64,000 nt of DNA from the NCBI GenBank assembly GCA_032622095.1, contig CP136066.1, forward strand, positions 107,529,319-107,593,318, given 5' to 3'. The notes beneath the pieces were generated by a model, which was not told the DNA's origin, searched no databases, and saw only the letters and a list, made by a program, of their open reading frames with translations. Of the stretch, positions 25,791 to 36,400 are shown piece by piece. The position numbers and the translations under genes are program-made. This DNA comes from Siphonodentalium dalli. Its lineage: Eukaryota > Mollusca > Scaphopoda > Gadilida > Siphonodentaliidae. Numbering within the stretch: position 1 is the first letter of the stretch; the number at the start of each line of letters is the position of its first letter.

Positions 25791-25888
25791 TATGCACCAG
25801 GTATCTTTGATCGCCATTATAGTAAAGATTTTATTACACGCGGTCTTGTTTTCCGCTCGATTTGTTATGCTAATATACAACCTTTATA

Positions 25889-26376
25889 TTAAAGGTACTC
25901 AACCCGTAAAGAGGGTCCCCATCTCAACAGATTCCAACAACAACAATCCGATCAGAGGGTCCTATATTACTATTTCTTTGGCTTTGGGGGTAAAAAATAT
26001 TTGATTCGAGTCGAGGAACCCATCAAACAAAGCTCAGAGTTATTAGATATTGATTTTTGAAAATTCTTATGTTCTCGAGATGAGTACCAATAACTGCCGT
26101 CAATTTGGTAACCTGCTCGAGATTTTACGCCAAAATTCTATTCAAACAGACAAGGATGGATAACTCTATAATCAAGTGGGTAATAATAACGAATTTTTGA
26201 CAGTCTTCTGGGCCAGAAAGAATTCCCGATAATGAAAAATAATAGATTTCTAAAATCGATATCTAACAAATCTGAGCTTTGATGGGTGACTTCCTCGACT
26301 CGAATCAAATATTTTTGACCCCCGAAGCCATTGAAATAGTAATTGAGAGGAGTTTTATCGGGTTGAGTACCTTTAA
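25889..26376. mobile_element. TTAA-flanked MITE with perfect AGGTACTCAACCCG termini
   Basis: TTAAAGGTACTCAACCCG at the left and its exact complement at the right, TTAA on both sides, 488 bp. The interior is a large imperfect inverted repeat (TTTCTTTGGCTTTGGGGGTA / CCCCCGAAGCCATTGAAATA). It sits between array-bearing copies 2 and 3. Related to 50812-51251 and 9396-10356. Confidence 0.8.
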
Positions 26377-26399
26377 GCCAAAAATCTCACACCAAAATC

Positions 26400-27995
26400 C
26401 AATGAAAGTGTCAATGACACTGTAGCTCAACTTAGGTAGGGGAATAATTTAATGGTTGACAGTAAATGGAGGAATTAGGAAAGGTGCTAATTGAAATGTC
26501 TAAGCAAGACAAGATGTACATGTCAATATCAAATCAACATTCATGACAAGTTTCATAATGATCGGATCAGGGATGTGGTCTGGAGGGTGTGCCAAAGGAT
26601 TTAGTGATACAAAGAGTAAATTCTAAAATGGCAACCGGTGGCCATGTTTTTCTTGCCGAATGACCTCAAAATGACTCGTTCCCATCTACATGTCAATGTC
26701 AACATCCATGTCAAATTTCATGAAGATCAAACAAACAGATCGGTCTATAACCCATGCTAATGGATTTTGTAGAAATATTTAGTCATACAAAGTGTAAAAT
26801 CCAAAATGGCCATTGGTGGCCATTTTTTTTTCTCCGAATGACCCCAAAATGACTCGTTCCCATCAAGAGGTCACCCCGATGATCCACATGAAGTTAGGTG
26901 ATGATCAGATCAGGGATGTGGTATGTAGGGTATGTCTAAGTATTTAGTGGCTGTCGGCGGCCATGTTTTTTGGCCAAAATGACCCCAAAATGACTCGTTC
27001 CCATCTAGAGGTCACCCCGATGATCCATATGAAGTTTAGTTATGATCGGATCAGGGATGTGGTCTGTAGGATGTGTCAAAGGATTTAGTGATGCAAAGAG
27101 TAAAGTCCAATATGGCCACCAGCGGCCATGTTTTTTGGCCGAATGATCCTAAAATGACTCGTTCCCATCTACATGTAAATGTCACCATTCATAACAATTT
27201 TATGATGATCAGACAAATGGTACGGCCTGTAGCCAATGGATTCAATTTTGAAATCCAAGATGGCCACCAGCGGCCATGTTTTTTGGCCGAATTACCCCAA
27301 AATGATTCGTGCCCAACTAGGGGCCACCCCAATGATGAATATGAAGTTTGGTGATGATCGGATCAGGGTTGTGGTCTGTAGGGTGTGTGAAAGTATTTAG
27401 TGATGCAAAGAGTAAAATCCAAGATGGCTGCCAAATGGTCTGTAGGGTGTGTGAAAGTATTTAGTGATGCAAAGAGTAAAATCCAAGATGGCTGCCAAAT
27501 GACCCCAAAATGACTCGTTCCCATCTAGAGGTCACCCCGATGATCCATATGAAGTTTGGTGATGATCGGATCAGAGATGTGGTCTGTAGGATGTGTCAAA
27601 GGATTTAGTGATGTAAAGAGTAAAAATCAAACCAGCAGCCATGTTTTTTGGCCGAATGATCCTAAAATGACTCGTTCCCATCTACATGTAAATGCCAACA
27701 TTCATTACAAATTTTATGACGATCAGACAAACAGTACGGCCTGTAGCCCGCGCCAATGGATTCAAATTTGAAATCCAAGATGGCCACCAGTGGCCATGTT
27801 TTTTGGCCGAATGTCCCCAAAATGACTCGTTCCCATCTACATGTCAATGTCAACATTCATGAAAAATTTCATAAAGATCAGACCTAAGATAGGACCTGTA
27901 GCGCGCGCCAAATGAAATTGTTGACGGACACACAGACACACGGACGCCAACCCATGGCAATAGCTCAAACTTACAAAGTAAGTTGAGCTAATAAG
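26400..27995 (+). mobile_element. Array-bearing element, copy 3
   Basis: Left end AGTGTCAATGACACTGTAGC then TCAACTTAGG; right end ACGGACACACAGACACACGG then CAATAGCTCAAACTTACAAA and AGTTGAGCTAATAA. The array is more diverged than copy 1. Some units carry GGTCACCCCGATGATCCATA instead of the usual ACATGTCAATATTAACATCC. A short exact duplication covers 27,370-27,500. Confidence 0.7.
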
Positions 27996-28014
27996 GCTGC
28001 CAAGATAGCGGCCG

Positions 28015-28960
28015 AAATGTGAATATTTTTTTGACATTTCACCACCTTTCGCTTGTCAATGTGGGAAAATATTGGCATCTTGGCATGATTTTTATACAAT
28101 AATCATATAGAAGAGTCATCGACGAACACACAGGGACCATAATATACATTCCTTGCTGGATATTTTTGTCCGATGTCACGTTTTTCCAAATGCCGGTATA
28201 ATCCGGTCAAAGCCGAAACGACGCTTATAATGCAATGTCTGTTCCGAATCAATGAGTGTTATTGCTCTCATAAGTTCATAACTCCACCCTGAATATATTT
28301 GTGCAGGAGATACCCGGGTTAGGATTCCTCTTTTACCTGAGTTGGGGAATATTCACCCAAATCCAAAATGGCGGCCAAAATGGCCACCAGAAATTGAAAA
28401 ATCGCCGATTTTAACATGAGTGAGCATTATTGTCACGACAACTCCACACCTGCTTACTATCATATTGTGAGTTGGGAACACCGAGTCGAAGAACTGTCCT
28501 TATATAACATCCACATAAAAGTCCCCCAAATCCCAAATGTTGAGTTGGATATACTGAGGTGAAGTTATTACCTTGCATCTCATGCAAGAAATGGTTTTCC
28601 AAATCGAAGATGGCGGCCAAAATGGCGACCGAAATTTGAAAATACGCCTACATTCCTTTACTTTCTTACGATGGGCGTTATTGTTTCGCGAATTCTACCC
28701 ACCATTACATGTTGATATGAAATATTGATATGAATATTCATTTGAGTTTGGCAATTGATACTCACAGTCAAGATGGCAGCTATACTGGCGGCCAGAAATT
28801 GAAAAGAAATTGATATTTTCACATACTAATTTCCAACAGAGTGACAACAGGTCAAGTTCAAGAAAATCTCACACAGTAATATGGCCGGTGACACTTCACA
28901 AACACTGATCACTCGGTTAATCCATCAACACAAAATTTCGTTGATCATCAAAATAGAAAG
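28015..28960 (+). repeat. Degenerate tandem repeat with AAGATGGCGGCC
   Basis: AAAATGGCGGCCAAAATGGC, AAGATGGCGGCCAAAATGGC and AAGATGGCAGCTATACTGGC occur near 28365, 28605 and 28770, each followed by an AGAAATTGAAAA-like segment and 100-200 bp of diverged sequence. Probably another array-bearing element in decay. Confidence 0.55.
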
Positions 28961-29766
28961 TGTGATTTTTGAAAATGGCAAATTTCCAATCAAACGACAT
29001 TCTGAAGAAAGTTAGAAAACCATCGGGATAATTAACTGCCTTAATGGTCTGCATTTACCATGCTCTCAATTCGTTAATTTTTTTTCAAAAAGTTCAAATG
29101 AATAACATATGAGATATAGGGTATTATATGAGGGGAGAGTTAATTTTTTAGGTGTTTATTGCAGTGCCAGGACTGACTGGATCGTCTTCATAAATAGCAA
29201 TAATACTGGAAGTTCTAATAATAGAGCATAGACAATTTTTTTTATTTTCAAGTTATTTTTTGTGTGACAATTATTTGTCAGGACCCTGTAAAAAATTAAT
29301 TGAATTTGACAAGAGCTTCAAAGGTGAGCCGTAGTATGGAATCTACTATGGATGGACTTTAAATACGTGACAAAATGATACTGGTTGCAATATTTTGGGG
29401 GCAATTGGGTCAACCCTCACACTAAGAGAGCTAATTAGTTTGTATTAGAGATATCAGAACACGTATAATAGGTTAATAAAGGTTCAACATGTTTATTCAA
29501 TAGTTTAAACAAACAACAATACCAAAATGTACATTAACAGAAATAAACAAATATGAGAGACTGTTGGTATAAAGAGAGAATCTGTGGTCTATACCATTTA
29601 TAAGGCTTGGGCTGTTGATAGATCGAGTTCTGAAATAGTTTACAGTTCATATGTCATACAGTTCACATCAGTTGAATAGCCCCACCAACATACTACATGT
29701 ATAAACTTGGTATTACAAGAACCATCCAAAAGTTACCAACCATGGTCAATAATATTAATGACTTAC

Positions 29767-29878
29767 TTCCATTCAAGTGCATTGTCTCTAATCTAGTTTG
29801 CCGAGGAGGGAGCATATAACATAAACATGCAAATCCAAATGCAGGGTGTAAATTTTGAATGAATTCAATAAACAAACT
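29767..29878 (-). CDS. Possible exon of unknown assignment
   Basis: A 112-bp stretch lies between an acceptor-like GAATTATTCTAG and a consensus donor GGAA|GTAAGT. Read in phase 0 it gives SLFIEFIQNLHPAFGFACLC then YMLPPRQTRLETMHLNG. Its outgoing phase (one base) does not fit the gene B exon at 15751, and no donor of gene A fits its start. It could be a 5' non-coding exon of gene B, an exon joined through one I did not find, or chance. No domain recognised. Confidence 0.25.
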
Positions 29879-30126
29879 CTAGAATAATTCTCAAGCTGAT
29901 CACAATTGGCAATTATACAACCAAATGTCCTGTTGACTAATTCTAACTACTGTTTTTATCCAATAACAAAATCACATAACTTATGGTGGATCATTTTATA
30001 ACTTTTTTGGAGAGGATAGAGAAATCATCAAAGAAGATACATCACACAAAGATTATCACAGTACAGCAATCACAATGTTAACAAGATGAATATTCAAAAT
30101 CTTATAATAACAAACACAGGCCTAGA

Positions 30127-30132
30127 TTTATT
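30127..30132 (-). terminator. AATAAA overlapping the gene A stop codon
   Basis: On the minus strand the end of the RRM2 exon reads AGAAAATAAATCTAGG: the TAA stop lies inside AATAAA, and TGTGTTTGTTATTAT follows within ~15 bases. This is the usual arrangement of a poly(A) signal with a GU-rich downstream element, but it would leave almost no 3' UTR. It may be coincidence in AT-rich DNA. Confidence 0.35.
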
Positions 30133-30266
30133 TTCTAAAGTCCTTAGAGACGAAGTATAAGTCTATATCAACAGACAAGGTATGACCTAGATATTCACAT
30201 CGGTCAAGGTCATCAATAGCTAACTCAGCTAACTGTATGCTGGGAACAGTGATGGTAGCCATGGTC
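30128..30266 (-). CDS. Gene A exon: RRM2 beta-3, helix 2, beta-4 and probable stop
   Basis: The acceptor is strong (TTTTTTCTTTCTTTCCAG, first base 30266). The exon encodes TMATITVPSIQLAELAIDDL then DRCEYLGHTLSVDIDLYFVS and KDFRK before TAA. TMATITVPS is the beta-3 position, IQLAELAIDDL helix 2 and GHTLSVDI beta-4, completing RRM2. The RNP1 position has no aromatic residue, so this RRM may be degenerate in RNA contact. The stop codon overlaps an AATAAA with T/G-rich sequence after it, so this is plausibly the terminal exon. No donor inside the exon looks convincing (the best are GTCTCT and GTTGAT), but splicing onwards to gene B cannot be ruled out. Confidence 0.75.
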
Positions 30267-30994
30267 CTGGAAAGAAAGAAAAAAGAAGAAGTAAAAATCT
30301 GCTCCTCTAAACTCAATTTAGTTTATGTTACCTTTTTCTTCATTCTTTGAAACACTTAAAGATCACTTGTGTTACTTTCCATTTTTGTTAAGGCAAACAT
30401 GATAGATTGATAGATTCATTAAATATTTGTCCAAATATGGTCTTATTATGCCGAAGACAGATTTATAAATACAAGTCATAGAATTTTTTAAAAATTAGGT
30501 TCTGACTTTTCTTCAGTATGGACCAGTTCATTGTGTTCCTTGTTCTACTCCTGATATATTAAAAATAAAGATCATTTGTGTTACTTCTGCACAAAAAAAT
30601 TGACATGCCATTACTAAATATTTCAGAGTATATAAAGGCTGTGGATTAATATTTTGATATATCTGCGTAGGAGGACAGGCAAATTCATTTTTGTTCAAAG
30701 TGACGGTACCTAAATTTAAACCTCAGCTGCCATATTTTCTATTGTTTGCCCTTGCCTGTTATCTAGACTATCCCCAGCTGACGACAATAGCTGGGTATTA
30801 TTTTAACAGTAACCAGTTATTGCTTAGATAATCACCAGCTATTGTTCATGCTATGCCCTACCCACCAGCTAACACACTTTGAGATAAAAGTACAAGAGGT
30901 TACAGGATAATAATAAAGCACGATGAGCACAAAGAACACTAATCATGGGTGATCGGGGTATTGCATTGTTTCCTATTACAAGCACGATATGAAC

Positions 30995-31174
30995 TACAGT
31001 AATGCCCTAAATAATCGATTCCTTAACCACAGCCGAATTTGTGTTAACTTTTCAGGATTTAGTCGGTGAGAGCTTTCCGATGAATGGCAACAAGCCATAT
31101 TTCCGACTAAATCCTGAAAAGTTACCCATAATTCTAGGAGTTAAGAAGTCGATTATTTAGGGCATTACTGTATA
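30995..31174. mobile_element. Palindromic MITE (copy 2)
   Basis: TACAGTAATGCCCTAAATAA at the left and its complement at the right; matches 192-414, but the left arm has lost its inner part and the right arm a few bases. Confidence 0.75.
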
Positions 31175-31779
31175 GAGGCCCCAGAGAATGTGTCGGATGG
31201 CCCAGGGCCGTGGCTAATAGGTCTCCACTGGGGGAGGTGTACACTTTGGTATTTTCAACTGCAGCCTCCTTGAACCAAGGCTTCCAAAGTATGGGAAATT
31301 CTATTTGCACCACCCATGTTTCCAACTAATATGGCTCAAGATTCCAACTGTTGAGGAATTGTCTTCCAACTGATCAATGGATATTTTACATCACAAATTT
31401 AACAGAAAGTAGGAACAATAAATTTAAAATTTCACACCAAACACAGGTTTGAAAATCAAACTATCAGAGCAATTTCCAGTTTTCAACCTATATTTAGTTT
31501 TGAAAAGATTGGTAAAATTTGGAAAGTTTGGGGAGGAGCCTTTGGTGGGTGACGCACTCCCTTAAACCCATGAGGAATTAAATTTGAAAATCTCCTTAAC
31601 TCTTTTGCTGCCACCCGCCACCACAGACGTAGCCCCAAGTGCCACGCATCCTGTACATATATCCATGTATTTCAGGTATATATGGGTAATACATTATATC
31701 TGAGGGCAAGCAGTTTCTAATATAATTAGTTGAAACTTCACATGTATATAGACATCGGTATACCATGTCGAATGCCGCC

Positions 31780-32225
31780 GTGGACACGCCCACCAAGGTC
31801 ACGTGACATTGGTGGCCATCTTGGATTAGTGGCTATTTGCCTGTATATGTACAGTTTGTGTGGGTATGAATGGGTGTGTTGTTTGTTTTCTAATATTCAA
31901 CCCAATTATACGATGTCCAACAGTAAGGTACACGGGAGTAACCTATATGAACCCACTTTGGACATAAAATAGGTCACGTGACCTTGGCGTCCATCTTGGA
32001 TTTATGCAAGTTGCCACCTATTTGTAGCAAAATGGGATACAATGGCGCACTTTGTTGAGTTCGTGCTTTGGTTGCTTGAATATTCCCTGATAGGTACAAT
32101 TCCAAATATAGATATACATGTATATAATATAACCATACCCATATGTATATATATATACCTGCAGGGGGACATATGACCCTGCTCCGTCCCTTATAAGTCA
32201 CGTGATCTTGACGGCCATCTTGAAT
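31780..32225 (+). repeat. Three diverged units with TCACGTGAC and CCATCTTG
   Basis: GGTCACGTGACATTGGTGGC, GGTCACGTGACCTTGGCGTC and GTCACGTGATCTTGACGGCC each precede CATCTTG(G/A)ATT, at roughly 31797, 31971 and 32197. Spacing 175-225 bp; units otherwise diverged. Confidence 0.65.
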
Positions 32226-32384
32226 TTCAGGAAAATTGGGTTTTACGATGATTTATGTGAATTATATGGGTTACGCGGGCGTACGCATGGTCAACTCACC
32301 AGCATAATTAATTTAGTGGCCTGTTATCACCACTGGAAAACGACACAATAGACAAGGGTTGTTCAAAACCAGTAAAGGTGTATT

Positions 32385-32710
32385 ATAAATAATAGGTATA
32401 AGTATCTTATGCACCGCAGGCGCCCCTCGATCATTAGAGTATAGAGGTTAGTTACCCACCCACCACCCCATCCCGCCACCCATAGTATCGTATGCTCCGC
32501 AGGCGCCCCTACAGAGGCTACTGTCCACATACATAATAGGTATAAGTATACTATGCGCCACAGGCGCCCCTCGATCATTAGAGTATAGAGGTTAGTTACC
32601 CACCCACCACCCCAGTATCTATAATAGAGGCTACTGCCCACACAAATAATAGGTATAAGTAACTTATGCGCCACAGGCGCCCCTTGATCATTAGAGTATA
32701 GAGGTAATAA
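32385..32710 (+). repeat. Tandem repeat, ~115-150 bp, three units
   Basis: Units share AATAGGTATAAGTA, GCGCCACAGGCGCCCCTCGA and TCATTAGAGTATAGAGGTTA. The short GC-rich core is palindromic (GGCGCC). Confidence 0.75.
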
Positions 32711-33411
32711 CAATAACTTCTTCAGTCCTGAGTCTTTTGCGAGCAGCCATTTTCGACTGATAACCACGTGCTAATAACAATGACGCAATATTCCGGCTCT
32801 GACTGTACCTCCATAACGTCAGAAATAGCATGACCTTGAGGACATTGTCGCTTTAAATTGTTCGCGCGCAACAGTACTACAGATAAATACATTGTACACT
32901 GTCAAACATGCCGGAAAGAATAGAGTTATATCCCATACATTAGACTACATACCAAATTCGCAAAAATGCATGATTGGCAGCATCTACGAAGTTTGCATTT
33001 ATGCGCGTTTGGCAGCGAAAGAGTTAAACACAAAAATCGCAATTCTGGAGAAACTTGAATTTAATACCAATTTTACACTAAAATATCACGTGAAAAATAA
33101 AAGTATAAGAACAAACAATCTCGTGATGATGATGATGAAATGTTGGTAGAAACACAAGTCGAAATATGTGGCGATGTCATGGGCATGAATGCACTTGAAT
33201 AATATTCCCTGTCATGGAGGCCGTTTTGGTATTTAAAAGAGTGACCAATTCTGATTTTGGTATAATATAAATTTCCATGTGGATATCTGAAGCAATAACT
33301 GAATACAACAGAATTGCATGGAAGAACGAAATTTATATTTAGTCATGATATAGAAATCCTTGAACCAAGATTTCCCAAGTCTTTGTGTGCGTCCGTCCAT
33401 ATCATGCCTAT

Positions 33412-36400
33412 TAGTATGGGCTCTCATTACCCGAGGTGTCACCTGAAATGGGAATTTCAGCGACCACCATATCTATGTAGCCCAACTATTCTAATTTCGG
33501 GATCCGGTTGTTGCGGGGTCAATATAGGGCGCAAAATATGATTTTTTCACATTTTCCTCATGCTACCCAACCTTATTTTTATGCATTTATTGGGTTAGTT
33601 CCTGTGATGTTCATCAGTCTAAGATTCTTAAGCTGTATTCAATTTATCTTTTTCTTCATTTGATATGGATGGCAGTTATGTGAGCGGTATTGAAAATGGT
33701 AAACAGTTGCCAGATAATCGATTGACGTTTGAGCTCTGACGTATTTCGCTAATCGTGAACGTATTTTTTTTCGCTGATTCAGCTAAATGTGTCGGTTTCA
33801 ACTCCGTTTAATAAAAACCTATCGGATTTTGTCACCATATTTATGCATTTATGTGATCCGTGGCATATCTGCTATTGCCGTATTGGATGGAATTATTATT
33901 GGTGCCCTATGTTGTACGTAGTGCGAATACAGGGCAAAAACTTACCCCTCCCCCAAAATGATATTTATTGACACATTTAACAAATAGTCGGATTCCTAAT
34001 GTTATATCACATTTGTTGCTTGCTAAAAGCGATCTGAAAACAAATGTTGTATGCCTATTAGGTATATTTTCTGGACTGACTTGTTTCCATTCTTGAATTT
34101 TGGAGTGTCGGACTAAAATGAGGTCAAAATAATTTAAAAGAGCGTTTTGTTTTTATCGAAAATGATAGGTGGTGCCATTTGGTGTATGGTGATCGGTGCT
34201 ATTTGAAATATTATGACAACTGCTAAGTGTGAACCTCACGCATATATTTTAAAATTTGGATATGGTCAGTGGGTTCTTTCTGGCTACAGTTGCAATCAAA
34301 ATTTAACATTGAACCCTATGGAGATTCTCGTATTTGGGATAAATGGCGCCCTTTTGTGTATGATAATATGTGAATTGAAATTTCCCAAAAATACTATGTA
34401 TGAAACCCAGGTGCAATTTAGAAGAAAAAAATGGATGTGATCAGATTATTCTTACTGACTACAGTTGCGATAAAAACTTTGATAGTAATATCGCTAAACG
34501 GTCAGCACGTGCTACTATATGAAGACAATACAATCGCGCCTGACCCACTGTAACTATGAGTAATATAATTCATGCAATAGTCGATATACTTATGCTTCTA
34601 GATACAGTACTTGGCAAAAGTATATGTATAATGGTTTGCAATGAACCCGATACCATACAGTCTGATGCATGTTGAGTCAAATGACAAGCCTATAGTTTTT
34701 TCACGATGTGGCTATATAGTAAATTATTGTTTTATTGATACCTGTTATCAACTGACTAGTGTTGAAGCCAAGTGTATATCATAACGAGTTGCAATGTAAC
34801 AAATATACTAAAAATCATAGTCCCTCATCATCGTCATCACAGTGATCACACATGCACCCATGCAGTGTTCCTGTGTCGTCCCTTCTATATTGTTGTTGTT
34901 CTACATTTATATGGTGTCCATTCACCTTTGTGTGATGTGCAAATCATTTATGACTATATATGGTGTCCACCTGGTGAGTACTGTTCTTTATATGGTGTGC
35001 ATTCATCTTTACATATTGTCCATTTACCTTTATATGGTGTGTTTTACCTGTATATGGTGTCCGTTCACCATCAATATGATGTCATATTTTCTCTATATGA
35101 TATGCATACGTCTTTGTATGATGTTGTTGCACCTTTATATGGTGTCCATTCATCTTTATATGATTTTAAATTGTCGTCATATGGTGTGGAAATGTATTTA
35201 TATGGCGTGAAAATATATTTATCAATTCACCATCGCGATGCTATACCATATCATACAGACATATACTCAGCATATAAAGTCGTATGCACATCATGTAAAG
35301 TCGTATACACATCAGATCAAGTTGTATGTTCATCATACAAAGAACAGCGGCCATCATCATAAATGGTTACCATATACATGTACAGATAAAGGTAAATGGA
35401 CACCATATAAAGGTAAATGGACACCATATAAAGGTGAAAACCATGTTATATATAGGTAAATCCACACCATATAAAGGTAAATATGCACCATAATAAAGGT
35501 GAATGGACACAATATAAGGTAAATGTACAAACAAGAAAGATGAATGAAAACTACATACAGGTGAATAGACACCATATAAAGGTGATGATTGTGAACCATA
35601 TAAAGGTAAAACACAGCATGTAAATGTGAATTGAGTCCATACAAAGGAAACATCACATAATGGACACCATATACAGGTGAATTGACATCACATAAAGACA
35701 TTTGCACACCTTATAAAGGTAAATTGACTCCATATAGCGGCGAATGGGCCCTATAGAAAGGTGAATAGACACCATATAAAGACATCTGCACACAATATAA
35801 AGGTGAATGGACACCACGTGAAGACATTCACACACCATATACAGGTAAATGACCACCATATAAAGACATCTACACACCATATGAAGGTTAATGGACACCA
35901 TATAAAGATATTTGCACACCATAAAAAGGTGAATTGACACCATATACAGATATTTGCACATCATATACAGGTGAATGGACACAGTATAAAGACATTTTCA
36001 CAGCATATAAGGGTGAATGGCCAGCATATAAATGTGCATGGACACCATATAAATGTGAATTGAAACCACATACAGGTGAATGGACAACATAGAAAGGCAC
36101 ATGAATACCATATAAAGGTGAATTGACACCATATATCGGTGAATGGGTCCTACAGAAAGATGAATGGACACGATATAAAGACATATGCACACCATATAAA
36201 GGTGAATGCGCAGCATGTAAATGTGAATGGAAACCATATAAAGGTGAATGGACACCATATAAAGACATTTGTACACCATATAAAGATGAATGGCAGCATA
36301 CAATTATGAATGGACACCATAATTTATAAAGGTGAATTGACACCACATAAAGGTGAATGGACAACATATAAAGGCACATGAATACCATATAAAGGTGAAT

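Larger units (their letters stand above)
15752..29766 (-). other. Region between gene B exon and gene A end, repeats only
   Basis: Listed separately: MITEs, GACG-tailed repeats, a hAT-like element, a LINE fragment, a GA tract, a TIR element and satellite arrays. Unassigned stretches (15.75-17.6, 20.34-20.45, 21.5-22.4 and 28.99-29.77 kb) are AT-rich, and I saw no exon with matching phase. A C-rich direct repeat of CCCTGTACTATTATTCCA type is at 16600-16690. A promoter for gene B should lie here if it is a separate gene; no motif was identified. Confidence 0.45.
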
